This document shows, piece after piece, positions 1 through 7,251 of a stretch of 37,959 nucleotides of DNA; position 1 is the stretch's first letter, and each line of letters begins with the position of its first letter. The position numbers and the translations under genes are program-made. The DNA lies in assembly GCA_017469785.1 (NCBI GenBank), contig JAFUFU010000005.1:1-37959 (forward strand), in the 5' to 3' direction. Source of the stretch: Treponema sp. (lineage in GTDB: Bacteria; Spirochaetota; Spirochaetia; Treponematales; Treponemataceae). The notes below the pieces were generated by a model, which searched no databases, was not told the origin of the DNA, and was given only the letters and a program-made list of their open reading frames with translations.

Positions 1-340
1 GTCTGGGCCGTATCTCAGTCCCAATGTGCCCGCTCACCCTCTCAGGCCGGGTACCCGTCGTAGCCCTGGTGGTCCGTTACACCGCCAGCAAGCTGATGGG
101 ACGCGGGCCGCTCCCCCGGCGGGGCCGTAGCCCCTTTCCCCGCGCGGCTCCAGCCCGCGCGGCCGTATCCGGTATTACCCTGCATTTCTGCAGGCTATCC
201 CCGTCCGGGGGGTGCGTCACCCACGCGTTACTCACCAGTCCGCCGCTCTAGGGCGCCCGAAGGCGCCTTGCCGCCCGACTTGCATGCTTAAGACGCGCCG
301 CCAGCGTTCGTTCTGAGCCAGGATCAAACTCTCCATGATT
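1..340 (-). rRNA. rrs: 16S ribosomal RNA gene, 5' part (3' part outside the window)
   Basis: Read on the minus strand, the segment starts with the universal 16S 5' end (GAGAGTTTGATCCTGGCTCAG-like, around 312-337). It continues with the conserved GGCGGCGCGTCTTAAG and CATGCAAGTCG blocks, the GTGAGTAACGCGTG block near 225-240, and runs to the CTGAGATACGGCCCAGAC block at the window edge. Only about the first 340 nt are present. The V1/V2 stems are very GC-rich compared with the genome. The conserved pattern looks like Treponema. The exact mature 5' end cannot be fixed from sequence alone. Confidence 0.97.
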
Positions 341-527
341 ATCCTAAGGCCTCCGAGGAGGCCAGGGTTTCGCAATCACGGACAGCGGATGTCTCCGGCT
401 GCCTGAACGCGCCGCCCTCCTTCCGGCCGGGCGGCCGCTCGCTTATGTCATTAAAAGACTATGTTTCGCTCCGTCACGCGCGGCATGAAAAACGCGCCGC
501 GCGTCACCCTCTTCCCTTCACTGCAGG

Positions 528-542
528 AGTTTTCAAAGAACC
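528..542 (-). promoter_or_regulatory. boxA-like antitermination site in the rRNA leader
   Basis: On the minus strand the leader reads GTTCTTTGAAAACTCC between the rRNA promoter and the 16S 5' end. TTCTTTGAAAACT is the usual form of the rRNA boxA element bound by NusB/NusE. Its position about 25-40 nt after the predicted start of transcription fits that role. The assignment is by motif resemblance only. Confidence 0.5.
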
Positions 543-573
543 CCGCCGGCCTGCTTGCCAGCGGGTGAGAATG

Positions 574-640
574 AATATACCACGCCCCGCTTTTTGTGTC
601 AACACTTTTTTTATTTTTTTTCAAAAAAAATTCTTTTTTT
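574..640 (-). promoter_or_regulatory. rRNA operon promoter with AT-rich upstream element
   Basis: On the minus strand a perfect -35 TTGACA (597-602) is followed after exactly 17 nt by -10 TATATT (574-579). Transcription should start near 567, giving a leader of about 225 nt before 16S. Directly upstream (603-640) are runs of A and T resembling an UP element bound by the RNA polymerase alpha subunits. A GC-rich stretch follows the -10 box, as is common in growth-rate-controlled rRNA promoters. Confidence 0.85.
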
Positions 641-642
641 CC

Positions 643-785
643 CCACGCCCTGCGGGACGGCCCCGCAGCCGCCGGGCAGGTGACGCCACGCCATGGAGCG
701 GTGGCGCAAGCCAGCGGAGGCCCCGGGCCTCCGCCGAGGGCACCGAGCCGCGGAACGGCGGAGCTCGGCATACTGGCGCCGGATT
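643..785. repeat. GC-rich palindromic intergenic element
   Basis: This spacer between the rRNA promoter and the upstream gene is strikingly GC-rich and contains successive inverted repeats. One is a perfect palindrome at 714-734 (10-bp arms around one base). Others are a CGCCAC/GTGGCG pair near 684-705 and a CCGAGC/GCTCGG pair near 743-768. No convincing coding capacity or known RNA family was seen. The open frames crossing it lack ribosome sites and look spurious. The stretch 786-863 holds nothing recognised. Confidence 0.5.
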
Positions 786-863
786 AAAAAAATCAGGAGG
801 CCCGCAAGACCGGCAAAGGCCAGTAGAAAGGAATCGGGGCAGGCATTATCCGGGAGCCAATTT

Positions 864-910
864 AAAAAAAGGCTGCCCCTTGTTGAAAATAATCAACATG
901 AAGGACAGCC
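864..910 (-). terminator. Rho-independent terminator
   Basis: On the minus strand GGCTGTCCTT...TTGATTATTTTCAA...GGGGCAGCC forms an imperfect hairpin (871-910). It is followed by a run of seven T (864-870). It lies about 20 nt after the stop codon of the P-loop ATPase gene and separates it from the rRNA operon. Confidence 0.85.
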
Positions 911-932
911 CCGTCGTCAGTTTCAGACTAGC

Positions 933-1613
933 TTACGCCTTAGTAATAAGTAATGTCTTTGTATCGAGTTTGAGCCCGGTATCAACGTTTTTCTTATCAT
1001 GAATTTTAAGAACATCAACACTGACCACATCTGTTTTCTGGTTCAAATGAAGAATTGCTGAGAAATAGCACTCAAGGGAATCAGGGACTGAGTCAGAGAG
1101 CTTATCGCCATCAGCTGTAGAAGCTCCCCAGACAGTAACATTTTCTTTTTTTGCATATTCAGCAACTGCTTTTACATCGTCCTCAGAAACTTTTGCGAAA
1201 TCAATTCCATCGAGAATTACGCCAGAAACAGCGATTCCGCCGGCTTTGAGAGCATTCAAAGTATTTACGACTTTAGAAAGAGAGAAGTTATCGAGAGAGA
1301 AGTTGAGAATCGTTCGTTTTGAAACGATAGACTCTTTGAGCTCCTGTGCGTTTCCAACATTCTTCTTTTTTGCAAGCTCAGTGAAAATTCCGTCATACCA
1401 AGAGATGACGTTAGAAGAGTGCAAGTCGAATGTGACATGAACGAGCTGCTTGTCCTGCAAGAGTGTGTCCATACCAAACTGAACGAGCACTGATGTTTTG
1501 CCCAAGCCTTTTTTTGAAGTGACGAGACCAAGCTCACCAGACTTCAAGCCGCCTTCTGTAGCAGCGTCAAAAAGACGAATCGTGCTTTTATCGTAAAGAT
1601 CCTGTTTGACCAT
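933..1613 (-). CDS. RecA/KaiC-like P-loop ATPase, function unknown
   Basis: The 226-residue protein has a Walker A-like loop SKKGLGKTS around residues 33-41, a strand ending VHVTFD that fits a RecA-fold core, and GVILDGIDF near residues 132-140 as a plausible Walker B strand. The overall plan, a single RecA-like ATPase domain without extra domains, resembles KaiC/DnaB-type ATPases. No partner-binding motif gives a function. The start is supported by an AAGGAG site 7 nt before the ATG. The gene lies 112 nt downstream of fusA on the same strand and ends at its own terminator, so it is probably co-transcribed with fusA or read from the short spacer. I do not recognise a named gene. Confidence 0.75.
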   Translation of the reverse strand: MVKQDLYDKSTIRLFDAATEGGLKSGELGLVTSKKGLGKTSVLVQFGMDTLLQDKQLVHVTFDLHSSNVISWYDGIFTELAKKKNVGNAQELKESIVSKRTILNFSLDNFSLSKVVNTLNALKAGGIAVSGVILDGIDFAKVSEDDVKAVAEYAKKENVTVWGASTADGDKLSDSVPDSLECYFSAILHLNQKTDVVSVDVLKIHDKKNVDTGLKLDTKTLLITKA

Positions 1614-1663
1614 ATTGGCTCCTTGGATAATTTTTTTTCGCCGCGTAAAAGCAGCGGTAAAGA

Positions 1664-1688
1664 GCGAGTTTTCAGAAAGAAAACTCGC
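1664..1688. repeat. Perfect inverted repeat in the fusA downstream spacer
   Basis: GCGAGTTTTC (1664-1673) and GAAAACTCGC (1679-1688) form a perfect 10-bp stem with a 5-nt loop. On the fusA strand it is followed by TCTTTACC rather than a true T tract, so it may be a weak terminator or an RNA processing/stability hairpin between fusA and the ATPase gene. Confidence 0.6.
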
Positions 1689-1725
1689 GACAAAAGGAAA
1701 TTACACGGATGCAACTTCCATTTGA

Positions 1726-3816
1726 TTATTTCTGAGCTGCTTTTCGCTCTTCCTGATACTTTTTGATGAGCTCGTCAGCAACATTGCCCGGAACTCGTCC
1801 GTATTTAAGGAATTCCATTGTGAATTCTGCTTTACCCTGTGTTGAAGAACGCAGGATTGTAGAGAATCCGAACATTTCTGAAAGCGGAACCTCAGCGTTT
1901 ACTGTTGACATGTTGTTCTCATCAGTAGATTCAAGGATTACGCCACGGCGCTGGTTGATAAGACCGAACATGTTACCCTGGAATTCTGTAGGTCCTTCGA
2001 TAGAAACCTTCATGATCGGCTCAAGGATAACTGGCTTAGCCTTTTCGTAAGCTTCGCGGAATGCACCGATAGCTGCGGTCTGGAATGCGATATCTGAAGA
2101 GTCAACCGGGTGATACTGGCCATCGTTGATTGTACATTTTACGCCAACGATTGGAGCACCGATGAGCGAACCTTTTTCCATTGCTCGTTTGAAACCTTTG
2201 TCACAAGAAGGAATATATTCGTTAGGAATAGCACCGCCCTTGATTGCGTCTACGAACTCGTAGTCTTTGTCTGCCAATGGCTCCATGAAGCCGGCTACTC
2301 GACCGTACTGACCAGAACCACCAGTCTGTTTTTTGTGCGTGTAGTTGAAAGAAGCCTGTGCTGTGATAGACTCTCGGTAAGCTACTTTTGGTGGAGTAAC
2401 TTCAACTTCGCACTTATATTCACGCTTCATTCGCTCAACATAAACGGCAAGGTGAAGCTCACCCATACCCTTGATGATTGTCTCGTTAGACTCTGGATCA
2501 AGCTCTGTCTGGAATGTCGGGTCTTCTTTTGTGAAGCGGTTGAGAGCTTTAGCGAAGTTAGCTGCCATTGATTTGTCTTTTGGTTTAACAGCCTGTGAAA
2601 TAACTGGTGTCGGAACGAACATTGAAGTCATAGCAACGTTGATTCCCTCGCCACAGAATGTATCGCCAGAAGCACAGTCAACGCCGAAGAGAGCACAAAT
2701 ATCTCCTGGCTCGCCCACTGAAATATCTTCCATTGCGGCAGAGTTCATGCGGACAAGACGACCGACCTTGAAGCGTTTCTTTGTGCGGACGTTTGTAAGC
2801 TCAGCGCCTTTTGGCAAGCGCCCCTGATAAATACGGATGTATGTGAGCTGACCAAACTGACCGTCATCGAGTTTGAATGCAAGGGCAACGACCGGCTTGT
2901 CCGGAACATTGAAAAGCTCGACCTGTTCCTCGTTTTTGTCGAGGTCAAGACCATAGTTGTGAACCTCAGTTGGGTTCGGGAGATATCGCTCAACACCGTC
3001 GAGAAGTGGCTGGATACCTTTGTTTACGTGAGCTGAACCACAGAATACGCCGACGAACTGCTCAGAGAGAGTACCAGCGCGGATTGCTTTAATAATCTGC
3101 TCTTCCGTTGGCTCTTTTTCTTCGAGAAGAACTTCCATGAGCTCGTCATCGAAGTTAGAAACAGCGTCGAGAAGCTCTGCGCGGTATTCAGCAGCCTGCT
3201 CCTTCATGTTTGCAGGAATTTCTGCGATGCGGAGGTTTTCGCCGTTTTCGCCGTCGAAGTAGATAGCCTTCATGCCGACCAAGTCAACGACACCTTCGAG
3301 TTTGTCTTCAAGACCGATTGGAAGCTCGACCATATGAGAGTTGAGGCCGAGCTTGTCGCGGAGCTGATGACAGACGCGGATTGGATTAGCACCCTGGCGG
3401 TCACATTTGTTGACGAAAGCGATTCGAGGTACATGATAGCGTTTGAGCTGGCGGTCAACCGTGATTGACTGAGACTGAACGCCTGCAACAGCACAAAGAA
3501 TCATGATAGCACCGTCAAGGACGCGGAGTGAGCGCTCTACTTCGACTGTGAAGTCAACGTGTCCCGGTGTGTCAATCAAGTTGATGGTGATGTCTTTCCA
3601 TTGAACCTGAGTAGCTGCTGACTGGATAGTGATTCCGCGTTCGCGTTCCAGTTCCATGTTGTCCATTACAGCACCGACACCGTCCTTACCACGAACTTCG
3701 TGAATCGCATGAATCTTGTTACAATAGAACAAGATGCGTTCTGATGTGGTAGTCTTACCAGAGTCAATGTGGGCACTGATACCGATATTACGTACTTTGG
3801 TAATATCAAAAGCCAT
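1726..3816 (-). CDS. fusA: Translation elongation factor G (EFG1/spirochaete type)
   Basis: The 696-residue GTPase catalyses ribosomal translocation in the cytosol. G1 is AHIDSGKT (15-22), the switch I region contains the RGIT segment (60-63), G3 is DTPGH (82-86) and G4 is NKCD (136-139). The C-terminal half has the domain III-V pattern ([38 protein letters not shown]). Ser rather than Ala in G1, and the block [14 protein letters not shown], match mitochondrial EFG1 and the spirochaete/planctomycete EFG group more than the common bacterial EF-G. A GAGAGGTAA site precedes the ATG. A promoter lies just upstream at 3865-3893. No truncation or broken motif is seen. Confidence 0.97.
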   Translation of the reverse strand: MAFDITKVRNIGISAHIDSGKTTTSERILFYCNKIHAIHEVRGKDGVGAVMDNMELERERGITIQSAATQVQWKDITINLIDTPGHVDFTVEVERSLRVLDGAIMILCAVAGVQSQSITVDRQLKRYHVPRIAFVNKCDRQGANPIRVCHQLRDKLGLNSHMVELPIGLEDKLEGVVDLVGMKAIYFDGENGENLRIAEIPANMKEQAAEYRAELLDAVSNFDDELMEVLLEEKEPTEEQIIKAIRAGTLSEQFVGVFCGSAHVNKGIQPLLDGVERYLPNPTEVHNYGLDLDKNEEQVELFNVPDKPVVALAFKLDDGQFGQLTYIRIYQGRLPKGAELTNVRTKKRFKVGRLVRMNSAAMEDISVGEPGDICALFGVDCASGDTFCGEGINVAMTSMFVPTPVISQAVKPKDKSMAANFAKALNRFTKEDPTFQTELDPESNETIIKGMGELHLAVYVERMKREYKCEVEVTPPKVAYRESITAQASFNYTHKKQTGGSGQYGRVAGFMEPLADKDYEFVDAIKGGAIPNEYIPSCDKGFKRAMEKGSLIGAPIVGVKCTINDGQYHPVDSSDIAFQTAAIGAFREAYEKAKPVILEPIMKVSIEGPTEFQGNMFGLINQRRGVILESTDENNMSTVNAEVPLSEMFGFSTILRSSTQGKAEFTMEFLKYGRVPGNVADELIKKYQEERKAAQK

Positions 3817-3864
3817 ATTGTTTACCTCTCAAAAAAGAATTTCCAATAATTGTAGAATTATAAA

Positions 3865-3893
3865 AATATACAGTAAAACAATCCCTTGTTCAA
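3865..3893 (-). promoter_or_regulatory. Predicted sigma-70 promoter for fusA
   Basis: On the minus strand -35 TTGAAC (3888-3893) and -10 TATATT (3865-3870) are separated by 17 nt in the short spacer between the upstream gene and fusA. A second TATAAT occurs a few bases further on but has no matching -35. Transcription would start about 40 nt before the fusA ATG. Confidence 0.5.
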
Positions 3894-3895
3894 TA

Positions 3896-5413
3896 TCAAA
3901 ACGGCAGTGCAAGTCCAACTTTCAGTGATGAGCGTATATATTTTCGCTTCAATGAATAGGCTATACTTGCATCAACCTGTCCCGCCGTCCTCTCTCCGTC
4001 CTTAAATGTCATGCCAATACCGCCCTGCAGAGTCATTCCCCATTGCGGCAAAGCAATTTTTATGTCAGTTGAATACACTTCTTTCAGTTTGTCCGATGAA
4101 TCATAACGGGTGTAACGCATGTAGGAGCTTGAGGAAGATAATTTTGCATGATTTCCGGCAAATGAAGATGAAAAGCCATACGAATAATATTCTTCCGGCG
4201 CAGAAGATTTCGTGGGTGGCTCTCCCTCAAGCAGGATATTTGCATGAGCCCAGTCAAGGCACAGCGAGTAAAAACGCGATTCATAGGCCACCGCTCCGCG
4301 GACTTTCATTGTATTCAGCTGGACGGGAGTATTTGTTGAAGTGACTTTCCAGTTTTCCAAGGCAGAAAAGCCGGCACGGATTGATGAGGCTGATTTATCA
4401 TCAAACAGTAGCAGGATTTGAGGATTTACAGATGCCTGCTCTACAGTTCTGCAAATCGATGAGGAAGCGCCAATCAAGGGAGCGACCCTCGGAGCCTTTT
4501 TAGAGCCAGGAACTGCAAAATACGATGCGTTGAGCATAAGAAAACCCAGCGATGTCCTCCAGTCAGTTTTGAACCACCAGACTGTATTTTCGTATGGATT
4601 TTCATGAAAACCTGAATAAAGAGCACATTTAACAAGGGGAGACTGTATGCAGAATTCAGCCAGGGCACAGCGAAAGAAAGCGGAATCAAAAGCGGCGTTG
4701 TTTTTCTCAAGGACTTTTGAATTATTCTCAATATAAAAGCGGCCGAGAGAAAAAGCCGATTGAAGCAGAACGCTTCTTGAGAGACAGCGTTTCAAAGCAA
4801 TCGTTGCCGCTGTATCACGGTCCTCAGTGGCAAAACACTCTGCCGACAACTGCAAGGGAAGAAGGGTTTCCCCCGTAAAAGCCGAGACTGCGCATGAAAG
4901 GGGCTGGCTGCCCGACGTGAGGGTTGGCAGGGCTGCTCCAATGCCTGTTGAGAATGCAAAAGCCTTTACCAGCGGATTGGCCGATGAAGATGGATTTGGA
5001 TTTTTCAATCGGGAGACCGAACGAGAAAATGAATTCTGCCCGATTTTGACTGAAATCGGAACCGTCTTTCTGAAAAGCGACAGTCCTGCGCCCAGACGAA
5101 TGTCGTCCAGCAAGGCAATTTTTTCTGGAAGGCCGTCGGTGTCAGAAATTGTCTGGAATTCTGTTTTTTTGAGCGTTAAGAAGCCTCGGATATCCGCATC
5201 TTTGAAAGAAAGCCGCAAACCAGCGTTTCCTGATGCAGATTTTTTTTTGGCGGCCTCTGCAGGAAGGGTCAGCGTAGATGCAAATTTGAATTCAGCGAAA
5301 TTGAAAGCTTCTTCGCAAAACATGGCGGGCATCGCGCAGGAAAACAATAGGATGGTGAAAAGAAGTCTGGGAAATGACGTTTTATTTTTACAAGATTTTT
5401 TATTTTTTTCCAT
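3896..5413 (-). CDS. Predicted outer-membrane beta-barrel-like protein, uncharacterised
   Basis: The 505-residue protein starts with basic residues (MEKNKKSCKNK), then a hydrophobic stretch and CAMPAMFCEE, consistent with a signal peptide. The rest is rich in alternating polar and hydrophobic strands. The protein ends in SLKVGLALPF, a final phenylalanine typical of outer-membrane barrels. The open frame extends further upstream to 5503, but that part runs through the terminator of the preceding gene, so the ATG at 5413 is preferred. No strong Shine-Dalgarno is seen there. It lies between the SPOR-domain gene and fusA. I do not recognise a family; the export and barrel assignment is inference. 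Confidence 0.7.
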   Translation of the reverse strand: MEKNKKSCKNKTSFPRLLFTILLFSCAMPAMFCEEAFNFAEFKFASTLTLPAEAAKKKSASGNAGLRLSFKDADIRGFLTLKKTEFQTISDTDGLPEKIALLDDIRLGAGLSLFRKTVPISVKIGQNSFSRSVSRLKNPNPSSSANPLVKAFAFSTGIGAALPTLTSGSQPLSCAVSAFTGETLLPLQLSAECFATEDRDTAATIALKRCLSRSVLLQSAFSLGRFYIENNSKVLEKNNAAFDSAFFRCALAEFCIQSPLVKCALYSGFHENPYENTVWWFKTDWRTSLGFLMLNASYFAVPGSKKAPRVAPLIGASSSICRTVEQASVNPQILLLFDDKSASSIRAGFSALENWKVTSTNTPVQLNTMKVRGAVAYESRFYSLCLDWAHANILLEGEPPTKSSAPEEYYSYGFSSSFAGNHAKLSSSSSYMRYTRYDSSDKLKEVYSTDIKIALPQWGMTLQGGIGMTFKDGERTAGQVDASIAYSLKRKYIRSSLKVGLALPF

Positions 5414-5456
5414 GCATATTAATAGCGGAAAAAAATTCATTTTTGGCAATTTGTCA

Positions 5457-5494
5457 CGAAAAAAAATAAAAAAACCGGACTTTTTCTGTCCGGT
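5457..5494 (-). terminator. Rho-independent terminator after the SPOR-domain gene
   Basis: On the minus strand ACCGGAC (5488-5494) pairs with GTCCGGT (5474-5480) over a 7-nt loop, followed by a long T-rich run (5457-5473). It ends the polA-coaE-SPOR stretch. Confidence 0.9.
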
Positions 5495-5536
5495 CTGAAT
5501 CATAAGCGATATTTTTAACTTGCAGAGGATTTTTAC

Positions 5537-6448
5537 TTAGTTAATCGCAGTGTTGACAATCACGCTTTTTGCCGAAGCAAATTTATCAATCATGCCGATT
5601 CTTGTCTGCCAGTACTCGGCCTCACTTTTTGTGACGTAGGGACCTACACGGACGCGGTAAAATGTCTTTCCGTTGGAGTCGGTGAAAGTGAAAACCTCGC
5701 TTGGAATTTTATTCGATTCAAGCGTTGAGCGAGCCTCGTCAGCATTTCGCTTGCTTGTGTAAGCCGCCGCCTGTACCCAGAATGAATCCGGAGCCTTTTT
5801 TGCGCTTGCGGCGACTTTTTTGGCGCTCTCAGCTTTTGAAGGAGTTTTTGCGACAGAAACGCTTTTCTGAGCCGTGCTTTTCGGAGCCGGAGTTACTTTC
5901 GCAACAGGTTTTGCAGCGGCTTCCTTTGCGGGAGCGCTTTTTGCCACAGGTGCCGGAGCGTAATAATTGTCTGCAATTTCATTTTTTGGCTCCTGAAAAG
6001 CCTGCGGCTGAGAAGCCGGACGCTGCATCTGTTTTTCCGTGAAATCATTTTTTGCGACGCTTGAAGTGCCGGAAGAAGCCTTGAGCGAATTCAAGTCAAT
6101 CGTAGTCGTCTCGTTCGAATATACTGTAGCGTTGTCAGAAATAACCGTAACTTTATCAGCGCGGACTGTATTGTCAGGGACGTTGTTCTCAAGAGAGGTG
6201 AACGGGGAAGGAGCAAATTCAGATTCAGTACGAACCGGAGTTTCATTATTGAAAGTCAGGGCCGACTCAGGAACGGGGGTCGCGCTTGTTTTTGTAGAGC
6301 TGATCCAACCTGAGGCAGGATCAAAACCAGCCTGCAATCCTGAAGACTGATGCAAAGATGGCGAATAAAGAATCAAAGCAGCACCAACAACCACGAGCAG
6401 GAAGATTCCTGCAGCAGCTACAATCCATAATGTTCTTTTCTGTTCCAT
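5537..6448 (-). CDS. SPOR-domain membrane-anchored protein
   Basis: The 303-residue protein has a short basic N terminus, one membrane segment (about residues 8-26) and a long low-complexity linker rich in Ala, Lys, Pro and Ser. It ends in a SPOR domain (FWVQAAAYTSKRNADEA ... FYRVRVGPYVTKSEAE, about the last 80 residues). SPOR domains bind denuded peptidoglycan at division sites, so the protein probably sits in the inner membrane with the SPOR domain in the periplasm. The frame opens 7 codons earlier, but AGAGGA lies 8 nt before the ATG at 6448, which decides the start. It follows coaE and ends at its own terminator. Confidence 0.88.
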   Translation of the reverse strand: MEQKRTLWIVAAAGIFLLVVVGAALILYSPSLHQSSGLQAGFDPASGWISSTKTSATPVPESALTFNNETPVRTESEFAPSPFTSLENNVPDNTVRADKVTVISDNATVYSNETTTIDLNSLKASSGTSSVAKNDFTEKQMQRPASQPQAFQEPKNEIADNYYAPAPVAKSAPAKEAAAKPVAKVTPAPKSTAQKSVSVAKTPSKAESAKKVAASAKKAPDSFWVQAAAYTSKRNADEARSTLESNKIPSEVFTFTDSNGKTFYRVRVGPYVTKSEAEYWQTRIGMIDKFASAKSVIVNTAIN

Positions 6449-6559
6449 AAATAAAATCCTCTTATGCATTCAATATCGGATTTTAAGGAAAAATGTTTAG
6501 TGAAATTGGAAATTTGAAAATTTAAAGTGACGAAAAGATATCTTTCATACTAAAAATAG

Positions 6560-7237
6560 TTAATTTTTAACAATCTCGACAGGGATTCCCAGAGGAGCGG
6601 CGGCGGCTTTGTAGGCTTTCAGGAGATTTTTTTGATTTTTGAACCGGGCTAAAATCTGCGCGAGGGGAAGGCCGTCACGCTTTCGGGCTCGCCGGAGTCT
6701 GGTGAAGAATCCAGAAGTCACAAAAAGGATTTTTTCGCACTGAGAAAGCAGTTCCGGGGTCTTGAACAGCACGGTGGCGTTAAGAATCACTGATTTTTCG
6801 CGATGTTCTTCTATAAATTGATTTGTGAGCTGGATTATCTTGGGGTAGACAATTGATTCCTGCCTGGCAAGAAGTTCCTCGTCAGAAAAGACAATCTGAC
6901 CGAGAGCGCGCCGGTTCAGGCTTCCGTCTTCATTAAGGAGGGGAATCCCGCGTCTTTCAGCTTCGGAGGAAAAGGACGAAAGGATTTCATCCCTGCAAAG
7001 GGAAATGGCAGCGTGAGCCGTTTTGTCCAAGTCTATGGAGATAAAGCCGTCTTCTTCCAGCAGAGAGCAAATGTAGTTTTTCCCGGCGGCCATTTGTCCT
7101 GTGACACAAAGAATCTTGGGAGAGAATGCGTTAGAGATTGTAGCCCCGGAGTTGCCGCTTGCGGCAATGAGCGTTAGCGAAGGGCGGAAAGCTCGACCGC
7201 CGCGAAGCGGCGGGAACGCCCGATTTTGTTTCTTCAT
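6560..7237 (-). CDS. coaE: Dephospho-CoA kinase with in-frame repeat insertion
   Basis: The 225-residue enzyme phosphorylates dephospho-CoA in the last step of coenzyme A synthesis. Features seen are KILCVTGQMAAGKN with the P-loop GQMAAGKN (47-54, Asn in place of the usual Ser/Thr), the FISIDLDKTAH block, RRALGQIVFSDEE, and the lid-type RLRRARKRDG. Residues about 6-36 are encoded by a palindromic repeat (7130-7222). Without them the protein is about 194 residues, the normal length. No other in-frame start exists between the repeat and the P-loop, so the ATG at 7237 is the only sensible one. It lies 14 nt after polA, indicating an operon. Confidence 0.9.
   Translation of the reverse strand: MKKQNRAFPPLRGGRAFRPSLTLIAASGNSGATISNAFSPKILCVTGQMAAGKNYICSLLEEDGFISIDLDKTAHAAISLCRDEILSSFSSEAERRGIPLLNEDGSLNRRALGQIVFSDEELLARQESIVYPKIIQLTNQFIEEHREKSVILNATVLFKTPELLSQCEKILFVTSGFFTRLRRARKRDGLPLAQILARFKNQKNLLKAYKAAAAPLGIPVEIVKN
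7130..7222 (+). repeat. Palindromic repeat element, copy 1 (inside coaE)
   Basis: About 93 nt beginning AGAGATTGTAG. It has two perfect hairpins, TTGCCGC-TT-GCGGCAA (7152-7167) and CCGCCGC-GAA-GCGGCGG (7197-7213), with GGGCG...CGCCC around the second. It shares the GATTGTAG start and the GGAAAGC(T/C)CGACCG block with the copies at 19217-19332 and 27512-27620. The length is a multiple of three and it is open in the coaE frame. Boundaries are approximate. Confidence 0.65.
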
Positions 7238-7251
7238 TTATATTTTTCCGT

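Noticed and set aside
24..251. 75-codon plus-strand open frame at the left edge
   Set aside because: It lies entirely within the conserved 16S rRNA gene on the other strand.
445..1002. 185-codon plus-strand frame across the rRNA promoter spacer
   Set aside because: It runs through the rRNA promoter, GC palindromes and a terminator, has no ribosome site, and encodes low-complexity Arg/Pro-rich sequence.
5414..5503. Upstream extension of the outer-membrane-like protein
   Set aside because: It would be translated through the preceding terminator and would bury the signal peptide.
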